Assembly (NCBI RefSeq): GCF_014201875.1
Contig: NZ_JACHFL010000017.1
Coordinates: 1 to 64,000, forward strand
Length of the DNA stretch: 64,000 bases
Reading direction: 5' to 3'
Source of the DNA: Deinococcus humi
Lineage (GTDB): Bacteria > Deinococcota > Deinococci > Deinococcales > Deinococcaceae
The position numbers and the translations under genes were made by a program. The notes below the pieces were generated by a model. That model saw only the letters and a program-made list of their open reading frames with translations, was not told where the DNA came from and did no database searches. Positions 36,855 through 46,202 of the stretch are shown here, piece by piece (positions within the stretch are counted from its first letter, which is position 1; every line of letters starts with the position of its first letter).

Positions 36855-37292
36855 GTGACGTCCTCCAAGCTCATCCTTGACGGGTCTCAGCCCTTTGACC
36901 GGCTGATTCTCGAGGCGGCTCAGGTCTTGCGTCCACGCTGGGTCGGCGATCGTCTCATCGGTGATGTCGCCTGCGTGCTGGTCACTGAAGCTCAGCGACA
37001 CTTCCACGGCGTCTGCATCGACACAGGGTCCGGAACCGGATTCTGTGCGGAGCATGCAGCCATCGCCGCGATGGTAACGGCAGGCCAGTCCCGCATTCAG
37101 TCCATTGTGGCGGTGTGGCGCAAGGAAGAAAGCGGAGAACTCTTTGTTCTCCCTCCCTGCGGGCGGTGTCGAGAGTTCATTCGGCAAATCGATGCCCTGA
37201 ACATCACGACTCAGGTGATCCTGGGGCGTGATACGGCAAAAGCACTGGGTGAACTCCTCCCGCACTGGGCATGGCCCGAGCCGTTGACGTGA
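36855..37292 (+). CDS. Cytidine deaminase-family protein
   Basis: A 145-residue zinc deaminase. CAEHAAIAAMVTAGQS supplies the zinc Cys and catalytic Glu (C-A-E variant), and LPPCGRCREFIRQI supplies the P-C-x2-C pair. The C-A-E arrangement and length match small tetrameric cytidine deaminases and blasticidin-S-deaminase-like proteins. The substrate could be cytidine/deoxycytidine or a nucleoside antibiotic. GTG 36855 is chosen for the -10 spacing; an in-frame ATG lies at 36828. An IS6 remnant begins 10 bp after the stop. Confidence 0.85.
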   Translation: MTSSKLILDGSQPFDRLILEAAQVLRPRWVGDRLIGDVACVLVTEAQRHFHGVCIDTGSGTGFCAEHAAIAAMVTAGQSRIQSIVAVWRKEESGELFVLPPCGRCREFIRQIDALNITTQVILGRDTAKALGELLPHWAWPEPLT

Positions 37293-37302
37293 CCTGGAAG
37301 CG

Positions 37303-38010
37303 CTTGTGGCAAGTTGCTGGAGGAGGGTGACGTGACGCTGAGTGGTCAGAAGCTTCCGGTGGACCGGTTTCCCCTCGCTGTAATCCAAGGCTCGATCACC
37401 GCTTCACCCTCAGCTACCGCAACATCGAAGAACTGCTGCTGGAGCTGGGCGTCTGCGTGACCCGCGGATCCATCCGGACCTGGGACATCAGGTTCGGCCA
37501 CCTGTTCACCCAGGTCTATGCCACTGGGAGGGGACGCCGGGGTTCCGGGTGGCATCTGGACGTTACGGCACGCGGATGTCGGAGGCGTCACCCACTGGTT
37601 GTGGCGAGCGGTCGATGAACACGGCGTCGTGCTGGACGTCTTCCTCCAGGCGCACTGGGATACCGAGGCCGCCAGGTCGTTTTTCCACCGTTTGCTGGGG
37701 GAGGGGCGACGTGCCGGTGGTCATTCACCCTGACAAGCTCTGGAGTTATGGGGCAGCCCTACGCGAGCTTCCCGTACTCCACGGGGTGGAGCATGTGCAG
37801 GTGGTGTCGCCCGGTCGCTGCAACAACCTGGTTGAGCATCCCATCGTCCCCCTCGGAGCCAGGACCGTTCGCAGCGAGGCTGGAGGTCACGACGACGAGC
37901 GCAAGGATTTCCCGGTCTGCACGCCTGGATCACGAATCGGCATCATCCCGCCCGCTCCACTGGTCCCGCTTGCCCTCGGCGTGACCACCAACAGGCGGCT
38001 TTCCAGATGT
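37303..38010 (+). mobile_element. IS6-family element, nearly full length but frameshifted
   Basis: The left end CTTGTGGCAAGTTGCTGG (37303 on) is followed by transposase sequence across all three plus frames: HRFTLSYRNIEELLLELGVC, VTRGSIRTWDIRFGHLFTQV, then LWRAVDEHGVVLDVFLQAHW, DTEAARSFFHRLLGEG, VPVVIHPDKLWSYGAALREL and VLHGVEHVQVVSPGRCNNLV. The three catalytic regions can be followed, but at least three frameshifts make it inactive. It is the most complete copy in the window. The right end near 38010 is not sharply defined. Confidence 0.75.
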
Positions 38011-38144
38011 GGCGGAAGTGGTACGGCAGGTGGGGCCGCTGTCTACGTTCATTCTGCCGGGGACACTGGAGGGCTGAGGGGCGAGTTGAGGGCTGAGCCA
38101 GCCGACTTGCACTGTGGGTGTGCAGCCGCTGCAGCAGCCTTCAT

Positions 38145-38522
38145 TCAGCTCCACTCCAGACGCCAAGACCTCTCGAGCAGAACCAGGAGTTCCTGCACCG
38201 CCGCCTGCCCTTCCACCACGTAAGTCCAGGCACCTACTTCAAGGGCCTGCGCCGCTCTGTCCTCATCAGCCAGCCCACTCAGGACCACCAACGGCCGGTC
38301 TCCCACCAGCGCCAGGGCCCGTGTCAGCAGGCCCAGTCCGAAACCGTCCGGAATGTCGAGGTCCAGAAGTAGCGCGTCAAAGGCCTCCGCTTCCCAGCTC
38401 AGGGTCGCCTCCACGAAGGTTTCCACATACACCACTTCCCACGCGGCCCCCACGATCTCGAGCCATTCCATGAGCAGCAGGGCATCTGGAAAATGATCCT
38501 CCACCAGCAGCACCCGCGTCAC
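38145..38522 (-). CDS. Receiver-domain protein with atypical switch residue
   Basis: A 125-residue receiver: RVLLVEDHFPDALLLMEWLE (acidic pocket), DALLLDLDIPDGFGLGLLTR (phosphorylation Asp), LVVLSGLADEDRAAQAL (Ser switch). At the position of the conserved Lys it reads TYVVEGQAAV, a Glu instead of Lys. The GTG start overlaps the stop of the preceding receiver remnant by 4 nt (GTGA), so it belongs to the operon of the histidine kinase at 38760. Signal output without the Lys may be altered or phosphorylation-independent. Confidence 0.8.
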   Translation of the reverse strand: MTRVLLVEDHFPDALLLMEWLEIVGAAWEVVYVETFVEATLSWEAEAFDALLLDLDIPDGFGLGLLTRALALVGDRPLVVLSGLADEDRAAQALEVGAWTYVVEGQAAVQELLVLLERSWRLEWS

Positions 38523-38750
38523 TGGCTGTTTCCACCGGGCAGGCGCGCCGCCGTCAGCCAGAACTGCTCGGTCAGCCGCACCAGGTTGAAGAAGACCGGC
38601 AAGTCGTGCGGCTTGGTGAGGTACGTGTTCGCTCCGGGCGCGTACGCTCGCTTGACGTCGTGGGCTGCCAGCGATTCAGCACCGGCAGCGACCGGAGGGT
38701 TTCATCCGCGCGCATCGCCGTGAGGCCCTCGGAATCAATTAATGCCCCTT
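38519..38750 (-). pseudogene. Rcp1-like response regulator remnant
   Basis: Between the histidine kinase stop and the next receiver, the minus strand encodes MRADETLRSLPVLN in one frame. In a second frame it encodes SLAAHDVKRAYAPGANTYLT and KPHDLPVFFNLVRLTEQFWL, ending in GGNSQ and TGA. Together these are the C-terminal half of an Rcp1-like receiver. The N-terminal half with the phosphorylation Asp is deleted and the frame is shifted near LPVLN. Confidence 0.65.
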
Positions 38751-38759
38751 GCAGGCCGT

Positions 38760-41480
38760 TCACGCGCTGCGCTGCGCTGCGGGCAGCGTGAAGTAGAAGG
38801 TTGTGCCGACCTCTGGCGTGCTCTCCAGCCATACCTGGCCGCCATGCCGCTCGACGATCTTGCGGACGATCGACAGCCCGATGCCGCTCCCCTCGTACCT
38901 CTGCCGGGTGTGCAGGCGCTGGAAGATCGTGAAGATGCGCTCGAAATACTCTGACTCAATCCCAATGCCGTTGTCCTGCACGCTGAACTGCACCATGTTG
39001 TCCCCTTGCCGCGCTTCCACCCGCACCACAGGTGTGCGCTCCGGGTGGCTGAACTTCAGGGCGTTGGCAATCAGGTTCTGGAACAGCTGGCGCAGCTGTG
39101 ACGCGTCCCCTCGCACGACCGGCATCTCTCCGACCTCGAGCTGCGCTCCGGTCCGCTCGATCTGCGCGTCCAGGTCCTGCACCACCTGCGCGAGGGTGCC
39201 CCTCATGTCCACAGGCTGGTGGGCCCCCGCTTCGCTGGCCACCCGCGAGAACGCGAGCAGATCCTGGAGGAGTTGCGCCATGCGCTCGGTCCCCTCGCTT
39301 ATGAACTGAATGTAGTTCTGCCCCTTCTCGTCGATCTGCCCGGCGTACCGGAGCGCCAGGAGTTGCGAGAAGCTGGTCACCGTCCGCAGGGGTTCTTGCA
39401 GATCGTGGCTGGCGACGTACGCGAACTGTTCCAGCTCGGCATTGGAACGGCGAAGGTCCTCGTTGGCCTGTTTGAGGGTCTCCACGGCCTGCTGACGTTC
39501 GGTGATGTCCCGGAAGACCAGCACCGAGCCTTCGATCTCGCCCGCCTCGTTCACGATGGGAGTGCTGGTGTACTCCACTGGGAAAGGGGAGCCGTCCTTG
39601 CGCCAGAACACCTCGTCATTCGCCCGGTGCATCTGCCCGCCTGTGAACCCCGCGTAGATCCCGCAGGCCTCCATGGGAAAGGGGGAACCGTCCGGATACG
39701 AGTGGTGAATCAGGGGATGCTGAGGGCGTCCCAGGAAGTCTGCCTTCGTGTACCCCAACATCTTCAATGCAGCTGGATTCGCCAGCGTGCTGCGGCCCTG
39801 CTTGTCGATGGTCGTCAGGCCTTCCCCAATGCTGCTGAGCACCAGTTCGTTGAAGCGTGACATCCGGGTCAGTTCCGCCATGCCCCGTGCACGCTCGAGG
39901 GCCAGGCCCAGGCTGCGCACCACGGTGACCATCACGGCCTTGTCGGTGCCCGTCCAGGTCCGGGCGTCGAACAGGACGAAGCAGATGATGCCCACGATCG
40001 CACCGTTCACGAAGACCGGTAGGGAAGCCACGGTGCTTACGTGCTGCACGAGGGCCGCGTCGGTGTCGCCGCCCCGCAGGTACTCGTCCTGGTAGAAGGG
40101 TTGCCTGGTCGTCCAGGGCACGACCAGGCTGCGTGGCCCGTCGTACGGAAAACCCGCGTCCACCACCGCCTGCAACGCCCCCGCTTCAGCGGGCGTGCGG
40201 CCCAGTTCGCCCGTCTGCACCGTGTTGCGCCACAACCCACTGCGGCGTTCGTAGTACAGCGCGTAGCCCGGGGTCAGCAGCGACATCACCAGTTCCTGCG
40301 CGCGCCCCACCAGGGTCGGTTCGTCCACTTCCACGCTCAGGTCGCGGGTGAGGTCCGCGAAGCCCTCCAGCGCCCGGGCGCGGGCGTCGAGTTCCGCGTT
40401 CTGTTCCTTGAGGCGCCGGGTGATCTCAGTGCGCTCCAGCGTGAGCTCCAGGCCGCGCACCACCGCCTGCACCAGAGCCTTCTCGCGCTCCTGCCACGCC
40501 CGGGCCTGACGGGTTCCCACCGTGAACAGGACGCGCAGCTCCCCGCCGATGAACAGGGGCAGGAACCCGGCGGCGCCGTAGGCCGTGGCGCTGGACAGGC
40601 TCTCGGCCTTGGCGTTCCAGCCGTCCACGAAGTGCGGGGCCTGCAAGCGGGCTGCCTCAGCATAGTTCGGCGCGTCCCTGGGGACTCCGGCCGTGATCTG
40701 GGCGATGATCTCCGGGGAAAGATCGTCAGACCACGCCCGCGCGGTCCACAGGTCGCCGTCCAGCTCGTAGTACGCAACGCTCACGTGTGGCAGGCTGGCG
40801 CGCACCACCTGCACGGCCTGGCACGCGAGGGTCAGCGCGTCGCTCTCGCTGCCCACTGCCGTCTTGTACGCGACGAAGGCGTCGAGCGCGGCGCGTTGCT
40901 CCTCAAGCTGCTGGGTCCGTTCCTGCACCCGACGTTGTAAGTCGGTGGTGAGCTGTGCGCGGCCCAGGGCAAGGGCGCACTGCCCAGCCAGGGTACGCAG
41001 GAAACGGATCTCGGCTGCGGTGAAGTGGTGCGGCGCCTTGAAGTCCAGTACGACTGTACCCAGGGCCGCCTCATCCAGGAACATGGGCAAGACGGCATTG
41101 GCGACAGGGGCAATCGCGCCCGTTCGCTCTTCGAGTTCAGGGTAGGCGCCCGTCAGGTCCCCCTGATGCTCGAAAAAGAGTGGCTCGTGCCGCTTGAGTG
41201 CGTCCCCAGCGGGCACGTTCCCGTCGAGGGGGCCATCCTGCCAGATGGTCTGCGCGTCCTTTTCGTGACCTTGGGTGGCGGCGATCTCCAGACGGTCTCC
41301 TGCCCTGTTCACGAGGAGTACCGCGCCCGCAACGGCGTTCAGGGCTTGCAGGGCGGGTTCAAGTACGACCCTGAACACATCGGCCGGCGTCGTCGCGGCG
41401 GCGAGAGCCTCGGTGACGTCCTGCAGGTATTCCGCCAGGGCGGAGGGCGACGCTGTGGCCGCCGCGGGCTGTTCGGGCAT
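38760..41480 (-). CDS. Multi-GAF/PAS sensor histidine kinase
   Basis: A 906-residue soluble kinase. Three GAF-like domains come first (about 20-185, 215-370 and 385-545; for example LNAVAGAVLLVNRAGDRLEI, FLRTLAGQCALALGRAQL). A PAS domain (about 560-680, LSSIGEGLTTIDKQGRSTLA ending VFRDITERQQ) follows, then HisKA with the phospho-His in FAYVASHDLQEPLRTVTSFS, then the ATPase domain with NLIANALKFSHP (N box), VQDNGIGIESEYFERIF (G1), GSGIGLSIVRKIVERHGG (G2) and GTTFYFTLP. The architecture resembles bacteriophytochrome-like kinases paired with Rcp1 regulators, but no Cys/His chromophore site was identified. ATG 41480 follows TATCCT by 6 nt. Receiver genes follow directly. Confidence 0.9.
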   Translation of the reverse strand: MPEQPAAATASPSALAEYLQDVTEALAAATTPADVFRVVLEPALQALNAVAGAVLLVNRAGDRLEIAATQGHEKDAQTIWQDGPLDGNVPAGDALKRHEPLFFEHQGDLTGAYPELEERTGAIAPVANAVLPMFLDEAALGTVVLDFKAPHHFTAAEIRFLRTLAGQCALALGRAQLTTDLQRRVQERTQQLEEQRAALDAFVAYKTAVGSESDALTLACQAVQVVRASLPHVSVAYYELDGDLWTARAWSDDLSPEIIAQITAGVPRDAPNYAEAARLQAPHFVDGWNAKAESLSSATAYGAAGFLPLFIGGELRVLFTVGTRQARAWQEREKALVQAVVRGLELTLERTEITRRLKEQNAELDARARALEGFADLTRDLSVEVDEPTLVGRAQELVMSLLTPGYALYYERRSGLWRNTVQTGELGRTPAEAGALQAVVDAGFPYDGPRSLVVPWTTRQPFYQDEYLRGGDTDAALVQHVSTVASLPVFVNGAIVGIICFVLFDARTWTGTDKAVMVTVVRSLGLALERARGMAELTRMSRFNELVLSSIGEGLTTIDKQGRSTLANPAALKMLGYTKADFLGRPQHPLIHHSYPDGSPFPMEACGIYAGFTGGQMHRANDEVFWRKDGSPFPVEYTSTPIVNEAGEIEGSVLVFRDITERQQAVETLKQANEDLRRSNAELEQFAYVASHDLQEPLRTVTSFSQLLALRYAGQIDEKGQNYIQFISEGTERMAQLLQDLLAFSRVASEAGAHQPVDMRGTLAQVVQDLDAQIERTGAQLEVGEMPVVRGDASQLRQLFQNLIANALKFSHPERTPVVRVEARQGDNMVQFSVQDNGIGIESEYFERIFTIFQRLHTRQRYEGSGIGLSIVRKIVERHGGQVWLESTPEVGTTFYFTLPAAQRSA

Positions 41481-41484
41481 TCGG

Positions 41485-41492
41485 GCAGGATA
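41485..41492 (-). promoter_or_regulatory. Leaderless-type -10 element
   Basis: On the minus strand TATCCT lies 6 nt before ATG 41480, without a Shine-Dalgarno. Confidence 0.45.
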
Positions 41493-41714
41493 GCGTTTGG
41501 CGTGAATCAAAAAGAGGATTGGGGAGCTCCCCGTGGACTGCTCCCCTTTCGTCACGAGTGGAGACGACGTGCTGCTTTAAAAGAGTTGAAGCCAACCCCT
41601 TCGTTTTCGCAATGAAGTTGGGCAATCTCTTCCCAGTTTGAACGCTAAGGCACGAACCTGGGATACCCAGTTTCCCATCAGAGCGCAGCACCCGGCTCGG
41701 TGGCGGCTTCCCCT

Positions 41715-42037
41715 TTATGGGACGCGCCCGGACCAGGCAGATCGCAGTTCACCCACCCAATCCCCAAGTGTCACCTGAGCCCGAGCAACACTTTCACCGG
41801 ACTGATTCTGGCTTACAGCGGCGGCGCCGTCGCTTTCAACACCTGGACGAATGGACGCTCGAGTCACGCGGATTCCACGTTCCAGAAGAGGTTCTTCAAT
41901 ATCCGGGTAGCTCATCGTAAACCGGTGATCCAGCTTTTGCGGCGTACCCCATGACCGCGAGGGGGGACCGATAGCCGGGAAGTTTCTGACCGCTCAGCCC
42001 CGCGTCACCCTACCCCGACCACTTGCCACAACTGACC
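41715..42037 (-). mobile_element. IS6-family remnant (N-terminal part)
   Basis: The end CCACTTGCCACAACT (near 42020-42034) is the inverted terminus. The minus strand then gives [16 protein letters not shown] and, in another frame, [20 protein letters not shown], the N-terminal helix-turn-helix part of the transposase. The catalytic part is missing. Confidence 0.65.
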
Positions 42038-42105
42038 AGGCTCAGTCTGCCGACGAGGTCAGGGCGGATCAACCAGTGGTCATTGGGCTTGAATTCCCCA
42101 ATAGC

Positions 42106-42819
42106 TTACGCGTGGACCTCTTCTGCGGCCTGGAGGAAAGCGTGTATCTCAGGCGCGAGGCGCTCCTGCACGGCGTGCTCGAAAGGATGTGTGACGCCCG
42201 GTAGCACGAGCAAGCGCCCCCGGGCCAGTGCTCGGTAAGCAGCGACTGTTTCCTCTAGGCTGACCATGCGGTCTTGATCGCCGAGCGAGAGTTGCACCGG
42301 AACCTTCAAGGCTCGCAGGACGGAATCGGTCACTGCCGGATTCTCTCCCAGCTCTGTCAGGAGGTCGGCGACGCGCCGAGTGAGCAGCTGCCAGTCTTGC
42401 GGTGTGTGCGCCTGTTGGAGAGTAGCGGCGAAGGCAGGGGCTTTCTCCAGGATGCGGTCGGGGTTCAGGCCGCGGACCTCGCGGGCGGCCACCTCGGGGG
42501 TCCAGGCGAGTTTGGTGGCGTGCGCGAACACCCCGGCCACCCGTTCGGGATGCGCCCGGGCGAGCAGCAGCCCCACGTAGCCGCCCAGGCTGTAGCCGAA
42601 CACGTGGGCCCGCGCGACGTTCCGTCGGTCGAGTTCGGTGACCACGGCTGCCGCAATCTCCCAGGACCGCAGCACATCCGGGATAATCTGCCCACCGTGA
42701 CCGGGAAGGTCGAGGAGCAGCACGTCGGCGAAGGGGGCCAGGGCGGAAGCCAGCGGAGTCAGCGAGGCGCTGGCTTGCAACGCGCCGGGAAGCAGCACGA
42801 GGGTCGGTCTGTCGGGCAC
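42106..42819 (-). CDS. Alpha/beta hydrolase
   Basis: A 237-residue hydrolase: RPTLVLLPGALQASASLTPL, LLLDLPGHGG, nucleophile elbow HVFGYSLGGYVGLLLARAHP, acid in LSLGDQDRMVSL, and His in LVLPGVTHPFEHAV, so the triad is complete. It resembles MhpC/BioH-like esterases. It starts at GTG 42819, 5 nt after the -10-like TACAAT (minus 42830-42825). IS6 remnants lie on both sides (41715-42037 and 42857-43490). Confidence 0.87.
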   Translation of the reverse strand: MPDRPTLVLLPGALQASASLTPLASALAPFADVLLLDLPGHGGQIIPDVLRSWEIAAAVVTELDRRNVARAHVFGYSLGGYVGLLLARAHPERVAGVFAHATKLAWTPEVAAREVRGLNPDRILEKAPAFAATLQQAHTPQDWQLLTRRVADLLTELGENPAVTDSVLRALKVPVQLSLGDQDRMVSLEETVAAYRALARGRLLVLPGVTHPFEHAVQERLAPEIHAFLQAAEEVHA

Positions 42820-42856
42820 ATCCCATTGTACCCTCGTCGAGCGGATCTCTTCGGGT

Positions 42857-43490
42857 GGTTGTGTTGCCTGAACTGGGCTCTCAGCAGGCAGAAAGCAGGT
42901 GTGGTCTCAAGTTCAGACCATCCCTGCCGCGACGGTTGACCACGTCTGGAACCGGCGTTGCTGATTGCTTCTTCGCCCTGCGGCGTCAACACTGCTGCGG
43001 GAGTGATGGTGGAGGTTGATCACTCGAGCGTGCAACTTCAGGAACGCTCAAGCGCATTTCCGTCGCCTGAACCCCTGCCGACTTCGCTCTCGTTGCCGTG
43101 TCGCTCGGTGGTCTTGTTCAAGAACGTGGTGACACCTGGCTGTAGAGAGCACCTGTTGATGGGCGACATGGACCAAGCTCGGTCTCACTCGAGTCGCGGC
43201 TCCGTCGCGACAGAGCCCGCCGGTATGGATGACCTCTGGAACATCGTCTTCTCCCAGGACCAGCGTCAGCAAGGTCTTCGCCGCGTCAGTGTCCGGGTGC
43301 CGCTGGAGGATATCGAGCACGAACCCGTGCTCGTCCACGGCCCGCCACAGCCAGTTGTTGGCTCCGCCAACCTTGACGCACCCCTCGTCGGGAGGCCACT
43401 GGGAACCCCGCCTCTGTGCCCGGTGACGCAGGCCTTCGACGAAAAGGGCGCTGAACTTGATGCACCACTCGCGGAGGGTCTCGTGGCAGG
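42857..43490 (-). mobile_element. IS6-family remnant inserted in a GAF-protein gene
   Basis: The end GGTTGTGTTGCC (42857-42868) is followed on the minus strand by most of the transposase: CHETLREWCIKFSALFVEGL, WPPDEGCVKVGGANNWLWRA (first catalytic Asp), VLGEDDVPEVIHTGGLCRDG and RCHHVLEQDHRATRQRERSR. The first 50 or so residues and that terminal repeat are missing; the sequence joins a GAF-domain fragment at about 43490. Small frameshifts remain near the tail. Confidence 0.75.
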
Positions 43491-43705
43491 TCTTCGATGA
43501 CGAGGGTGCCGCCGTGGTCGGTGGTTTCGTTGCAGCAGACGTTGGCCCGGTCCATCTCATGGATATTGGTGCCGATGCTGGATTTGAGCCGGGTTCGGCG
43601 CGTAGACATAAAATTGAGGACGACTGGAACGTCGAGCAGCTGTTTGACAAACCGGATCATGCGATCAAACTCAATCTCGGGCGGGGTATCCAGCACCTGG
43701 TAGCG
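43490..43705 (-). pseudogene. GAF-domain fragment
   Basis: The minus strand reads RYQVLDTPPEIEFDRMIRFV, then LLDVPVVLNFMSTRRTRLKS and GTLVIEDLPRD. This is the N-terminal part of a GAF sensor like that at 4495 (ILDTPPEKSFDRITQLAA). Several core residues are degraded and the rest of the gene is cut off by the IS6 remnant. Confidence 0.6.
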
Positions 43706-44099
43706 GTGGAGCTGCTCCTGCCCCTTTGTTTCGTCCTGGGGCCCCTGATGGCCCATACGCCAGTGTGGGACATGAACCGATTGACAGGGCAATCACTCAA
43801 AGATGAATAGCGCACAACATGAGTCCTCTGACAGAGACACGAACCATCGGCTACCAGACTGGAGTCAATTGGCGCTGAGGAGGGTTCATGCAGACCTTCA
43901 CTGAATACGGCAGCACGCCAGAAAGCAGTGTGCTGTTTCAGTGAAAGCACGCTCGGAGTGGGACAAGTCAACAGAAACAGCGAACAGACTCAGCAAAGGG
44001 GGCGGGATCTGCTCCATGCGCCGCCAGAGCCAGTGGGAGAGGAAAGGCAGATGAAAGACCGGCTGGACCGCTTCAGGTGCGCGCTGCACATCACTGCCG
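43706..44099. other. Intergenic region without a supported gene
   Basis: About 390 bp upstream of the GAF fragment and downstream of the PAS-HD-GYP gene. No gene or clear terminator seen. Confidence 0.4.
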
Positions 44100-45071
44100 T
44101 CACCTCTCTTCAGGCACGGGTGTCGAACTCAGGAACACATCGACGACCTGGGGATCGAACTGGAGAGCTGACTGCCGTGCGATCTCCTCGCGGGCCTGCG
44201 CAGGCGTCCAAGCAGCCTTGTAAGGCCGCTCACTTACCAGCGCGTCGTACACATCCACCACCGTAAAGATGCGGGCCAGCAGCGGAATCCGGTCCCAGGC
44301 CAGACCATCAGGATAGCCCTGGCCGTCCCAGCGCTCGTGGTGATGCCGGATCACGGCCAGCGCGGCTGGGGGAAGGAAGCCCAGGGCGGCGGCAAAGCGT
44401 TCACCTTCAGCAGAATGACTGCGAATCAGCGCCCATGCCTGGTCATCCAGCGCGCCTGGTTTGAGCAGCACCGTATCTGGAAGACCGATCTTGCCCACGT
44501 CGTGCAGCAAGGCCCCCAGTTCAAGCGCCGTCAGGTCCTCGGCGCTCAGGCCCAACGCCCGTCCCAGGCTGAGGGCGTGGCGCACCACCCGGTCTGTGTG
44601 GCCGCCAGTGTCCCCGTCCCGCGTTTCGAGCGCCAACCCAAGGGCGCGTACCGCTGCGCGCTGCGCGGCCAGAGCCTGGAGTTCGGCCTGCTTGTGCTCA
44701 TCGATGTCGCTGCAACTGCCCACCCAGGCCACGTCGTCGGCAAGAGGCGCAGCCAGCTTACGGCCACGCACGACGAACCAGCGGTAGCCCCCAGCCTGAT
44801 CGCGCAGGCGGTACTCGATGTCGTAAGGCTGCCCGGTGCGGATGGCCTCGGTCCAGACTGCCAGGGTGGGGGCAACGTCTTCAGGATGCAGGCCCTCCTC
44901 AAAGCCAAACCCCGTGGTTTCTCCGATGACGCCGGTGTACTCGATCCAGCGCCGATTGACATGCGTCCAGCGTCCCGCAACGTCAGCCGTCCAGAGCATG
45001 ATCGGCATTTCTTCCACCAGGCGCCGATATTCGGGCGCAGGTCCAAGCGCCGTGGGCGTCAGGTGAGCCAT
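44100..45071 (-). CDS. PAS-HD-GYP sensor phosphodiesterase
   Basis: A 323-residue protein. A PAS domain (about 12-130) has PIMLWTADVAGRWTHVNRRW and YRWFVVRGRKLAAP, ending GSCSDIDEHKQAE. An HD-GYP domain (about 145-310) has DTGGHTDRVVRHALSLGRAL, LLHDVGKIGLPDTVLLKPGA, RHHHERWDGQGYPDGL and VVDVYDALVSERPYKAAW. All catalytic residues are present, so it is a likely c-di-GMP phosphodiesterase that reads a small ligand or redox state through PAS. The ATG at 45071 lies 6 nt after TAGACT. It is the third HD-GYP protein in the window, and no GGDEF cyclase was seen. Confidence 0.9.
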   Translation of the reverse strand: MAHLTPTALGPAPEYRRLVEEMPIMLWTADVAGRWTHVNRRWIEYTGVIGETTGFGFEEGLHPEDVAPTLAVWTEAIRTGQPYDIEYRLRDQAGGYRWFVVRGRKLAAPLADDVAWVGSCSDIDEHKQAELQALAAQRAAVRALGLALETRDGDTGGHTDRVVRHALSLGRALGLSAEDLTALELGALLHDVGKIGLPDTVLLKPGALDDQAWALIRSHSAEGERFAAALGFLPPAALAVIRHHHERWDGQGYPDGLAWDRIPLLARIFTVVDVYDALVSERPYKAAWTPAQAREEIARQSALQFDPQVVDVFLSSTPVPEER

Positions 45072-45077
45072 GGACGG

Positions 45078-45083
45078 AGTCTA
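45078..45083 (-). promoter_or_regulatory. Leaderless-type -10 element
   Basis: On the minus strand TAGACT ends 6 nt before the ATG at 45071. Confidence 0.45.
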
Positions 45084-45262
45084 GGCCTGCATCTATCTCA
45101 GTCGCATGCCAGAGTCTTTACACATTGGGGTGACTTTTTGAGTTGGTTCTTGGCTTTTGGCTGCTGACACTGGCGGCGGGGGGCGCGCGGATTGACTGAA
45201 CAGCTGGGGATTGACTCAGGTTCGAGGGCCTCGCCCTGATTCGTCAGAGAATGCAAAAATAA

Positions 45263-45740
45263 GGTTGTGTTGCCTTCGCTGGGTGGGGGGAGGGTGACCC
45301 GCCGGGACCGACGCAACGCCTGACCGCTACCGGTTCAAAGGTGACCATCATCAGGCACGCCGTCTGGCTTGACCACCGCTTTCCACTGAGTGACTGAGAC
45401 GTGCAGGCATTGCTGCGCCAGCGCGGCACCCTGGTCAGCCACGAGAGCCTCCGCGAGTGGTGCATCAAGTTCAGCGCCCTTTTCGTCGAAGGTCTGCGTC
45501 ACCGGGCACAGAGGCGGGGGTCCCGGTGGCCTCTCGACGAGGGGTGCATCAAGGTTGGCGGAGCCAAAAACCGGCTGTGGCGGGCCGTGGACGGGGAGGG
45601 TGCCGTGCTCGATATCCGGCTCCAGTCACACCGAGACACAGTAGCTGCCCGCAGCTGCTTCGCCCTGCACGCCCACGTCTCGAACCTCCACAGCACACTC
45701 GTTCCACCGTGCCTGCTTCAGTCCGACGAAGCAACCAGAC
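45263..45740 (+). mobile_element. IS6-family element with internal deletion
   Basis: It begins with GGTTGTGTTGCC (45263-45274). The plus strand gives TVIRHAVWLDHRFPLSD, QALLRQRGTLVSHESLREWC, IKFSALFVEGLRHRAQRRGS and KVGGAKNRLWRAVDGEGAVL, then jumps to the tail FALHAHVSNLHSTLVPP. About 200 bp, including the second catalytic Asp and the Glu region, are deleted. Confidence 0.75.
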
Positions 45741-45770
45741 CGCAGCACTTTTTCTGGAGTAAGAGGCGAT

Positions 45771-45805
45771 GCAGCAGGCGGCTTGAGAAGCAAGCCGCCT
45801 GCTGC
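45771..45805. terminator. Perfect 15-bp hairpin
   Basis: GCAGCAGGCGGCTTG (45771-45785) and CAAGCCGCCTGCTGC (45791-45805) with loop AGAAG. It lies just outside the IS6 remnant. A shorter relative (GCAGCAGGC/GCCTGCTGC) lies at 61446-61464 beside another IS6 scrap. Confidence 0.55.
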
Positions 45806-45872
45806 GTTCCCTGGCCCCGCTGAGGTTGAGTTGCCAGAGCCGTGTACCAGAGCCGTGTAGACAACGCTTCCA

Positions 45873-46190
45873 CTACATTCGCGCATCCTCGACGCTCAGG
45901 GCGAAGACCACCAAGGCCGCAATCCCAGGCACGAGTCACACCGCGACCCCAAGGATGCGGAGCCAAGTTGGCATAGGCGGCAGGCGCGGGGAGCCAGGTA
46001 CGGGGACCATACGACTGTCTCTCCTTTTCGCCAGGAAATTGGGCCAAGGTAGAGGTGGCGCGTAGTTGTCCTGCGTGAAATGAACGATCGCGGCAGGATT
46101 TAATTCGGCTACAGGCGCCCTGTCGTTGTTCATGAAGACGTCCCCAAGTCCATCTCCCCACTCTCTTCTGGGATCTAAAGTTCTCCCCAT
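45873..46190 (-). pseudogene. Small protein with C-terminal membrane helix, in-frame stop
   Basis: One minus-strand frame of 105 codons starts at ATG 46190, passes PWPNFLAKRRDSRMVPVPGS and MPTWLRILGVAV, meets TGA at 45938-45936, and continues LVPGIAALVVFALSVEDARM to a stop at 45873. The stop falls inside what would be a membrane helix, so it looks like a nonsense mutation. No family recognised; an internal ATG at 46134 is another possible start. Confidence 0.35.
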
Positions 46191-46202
46191 TTATGGTGAA
46201 GC

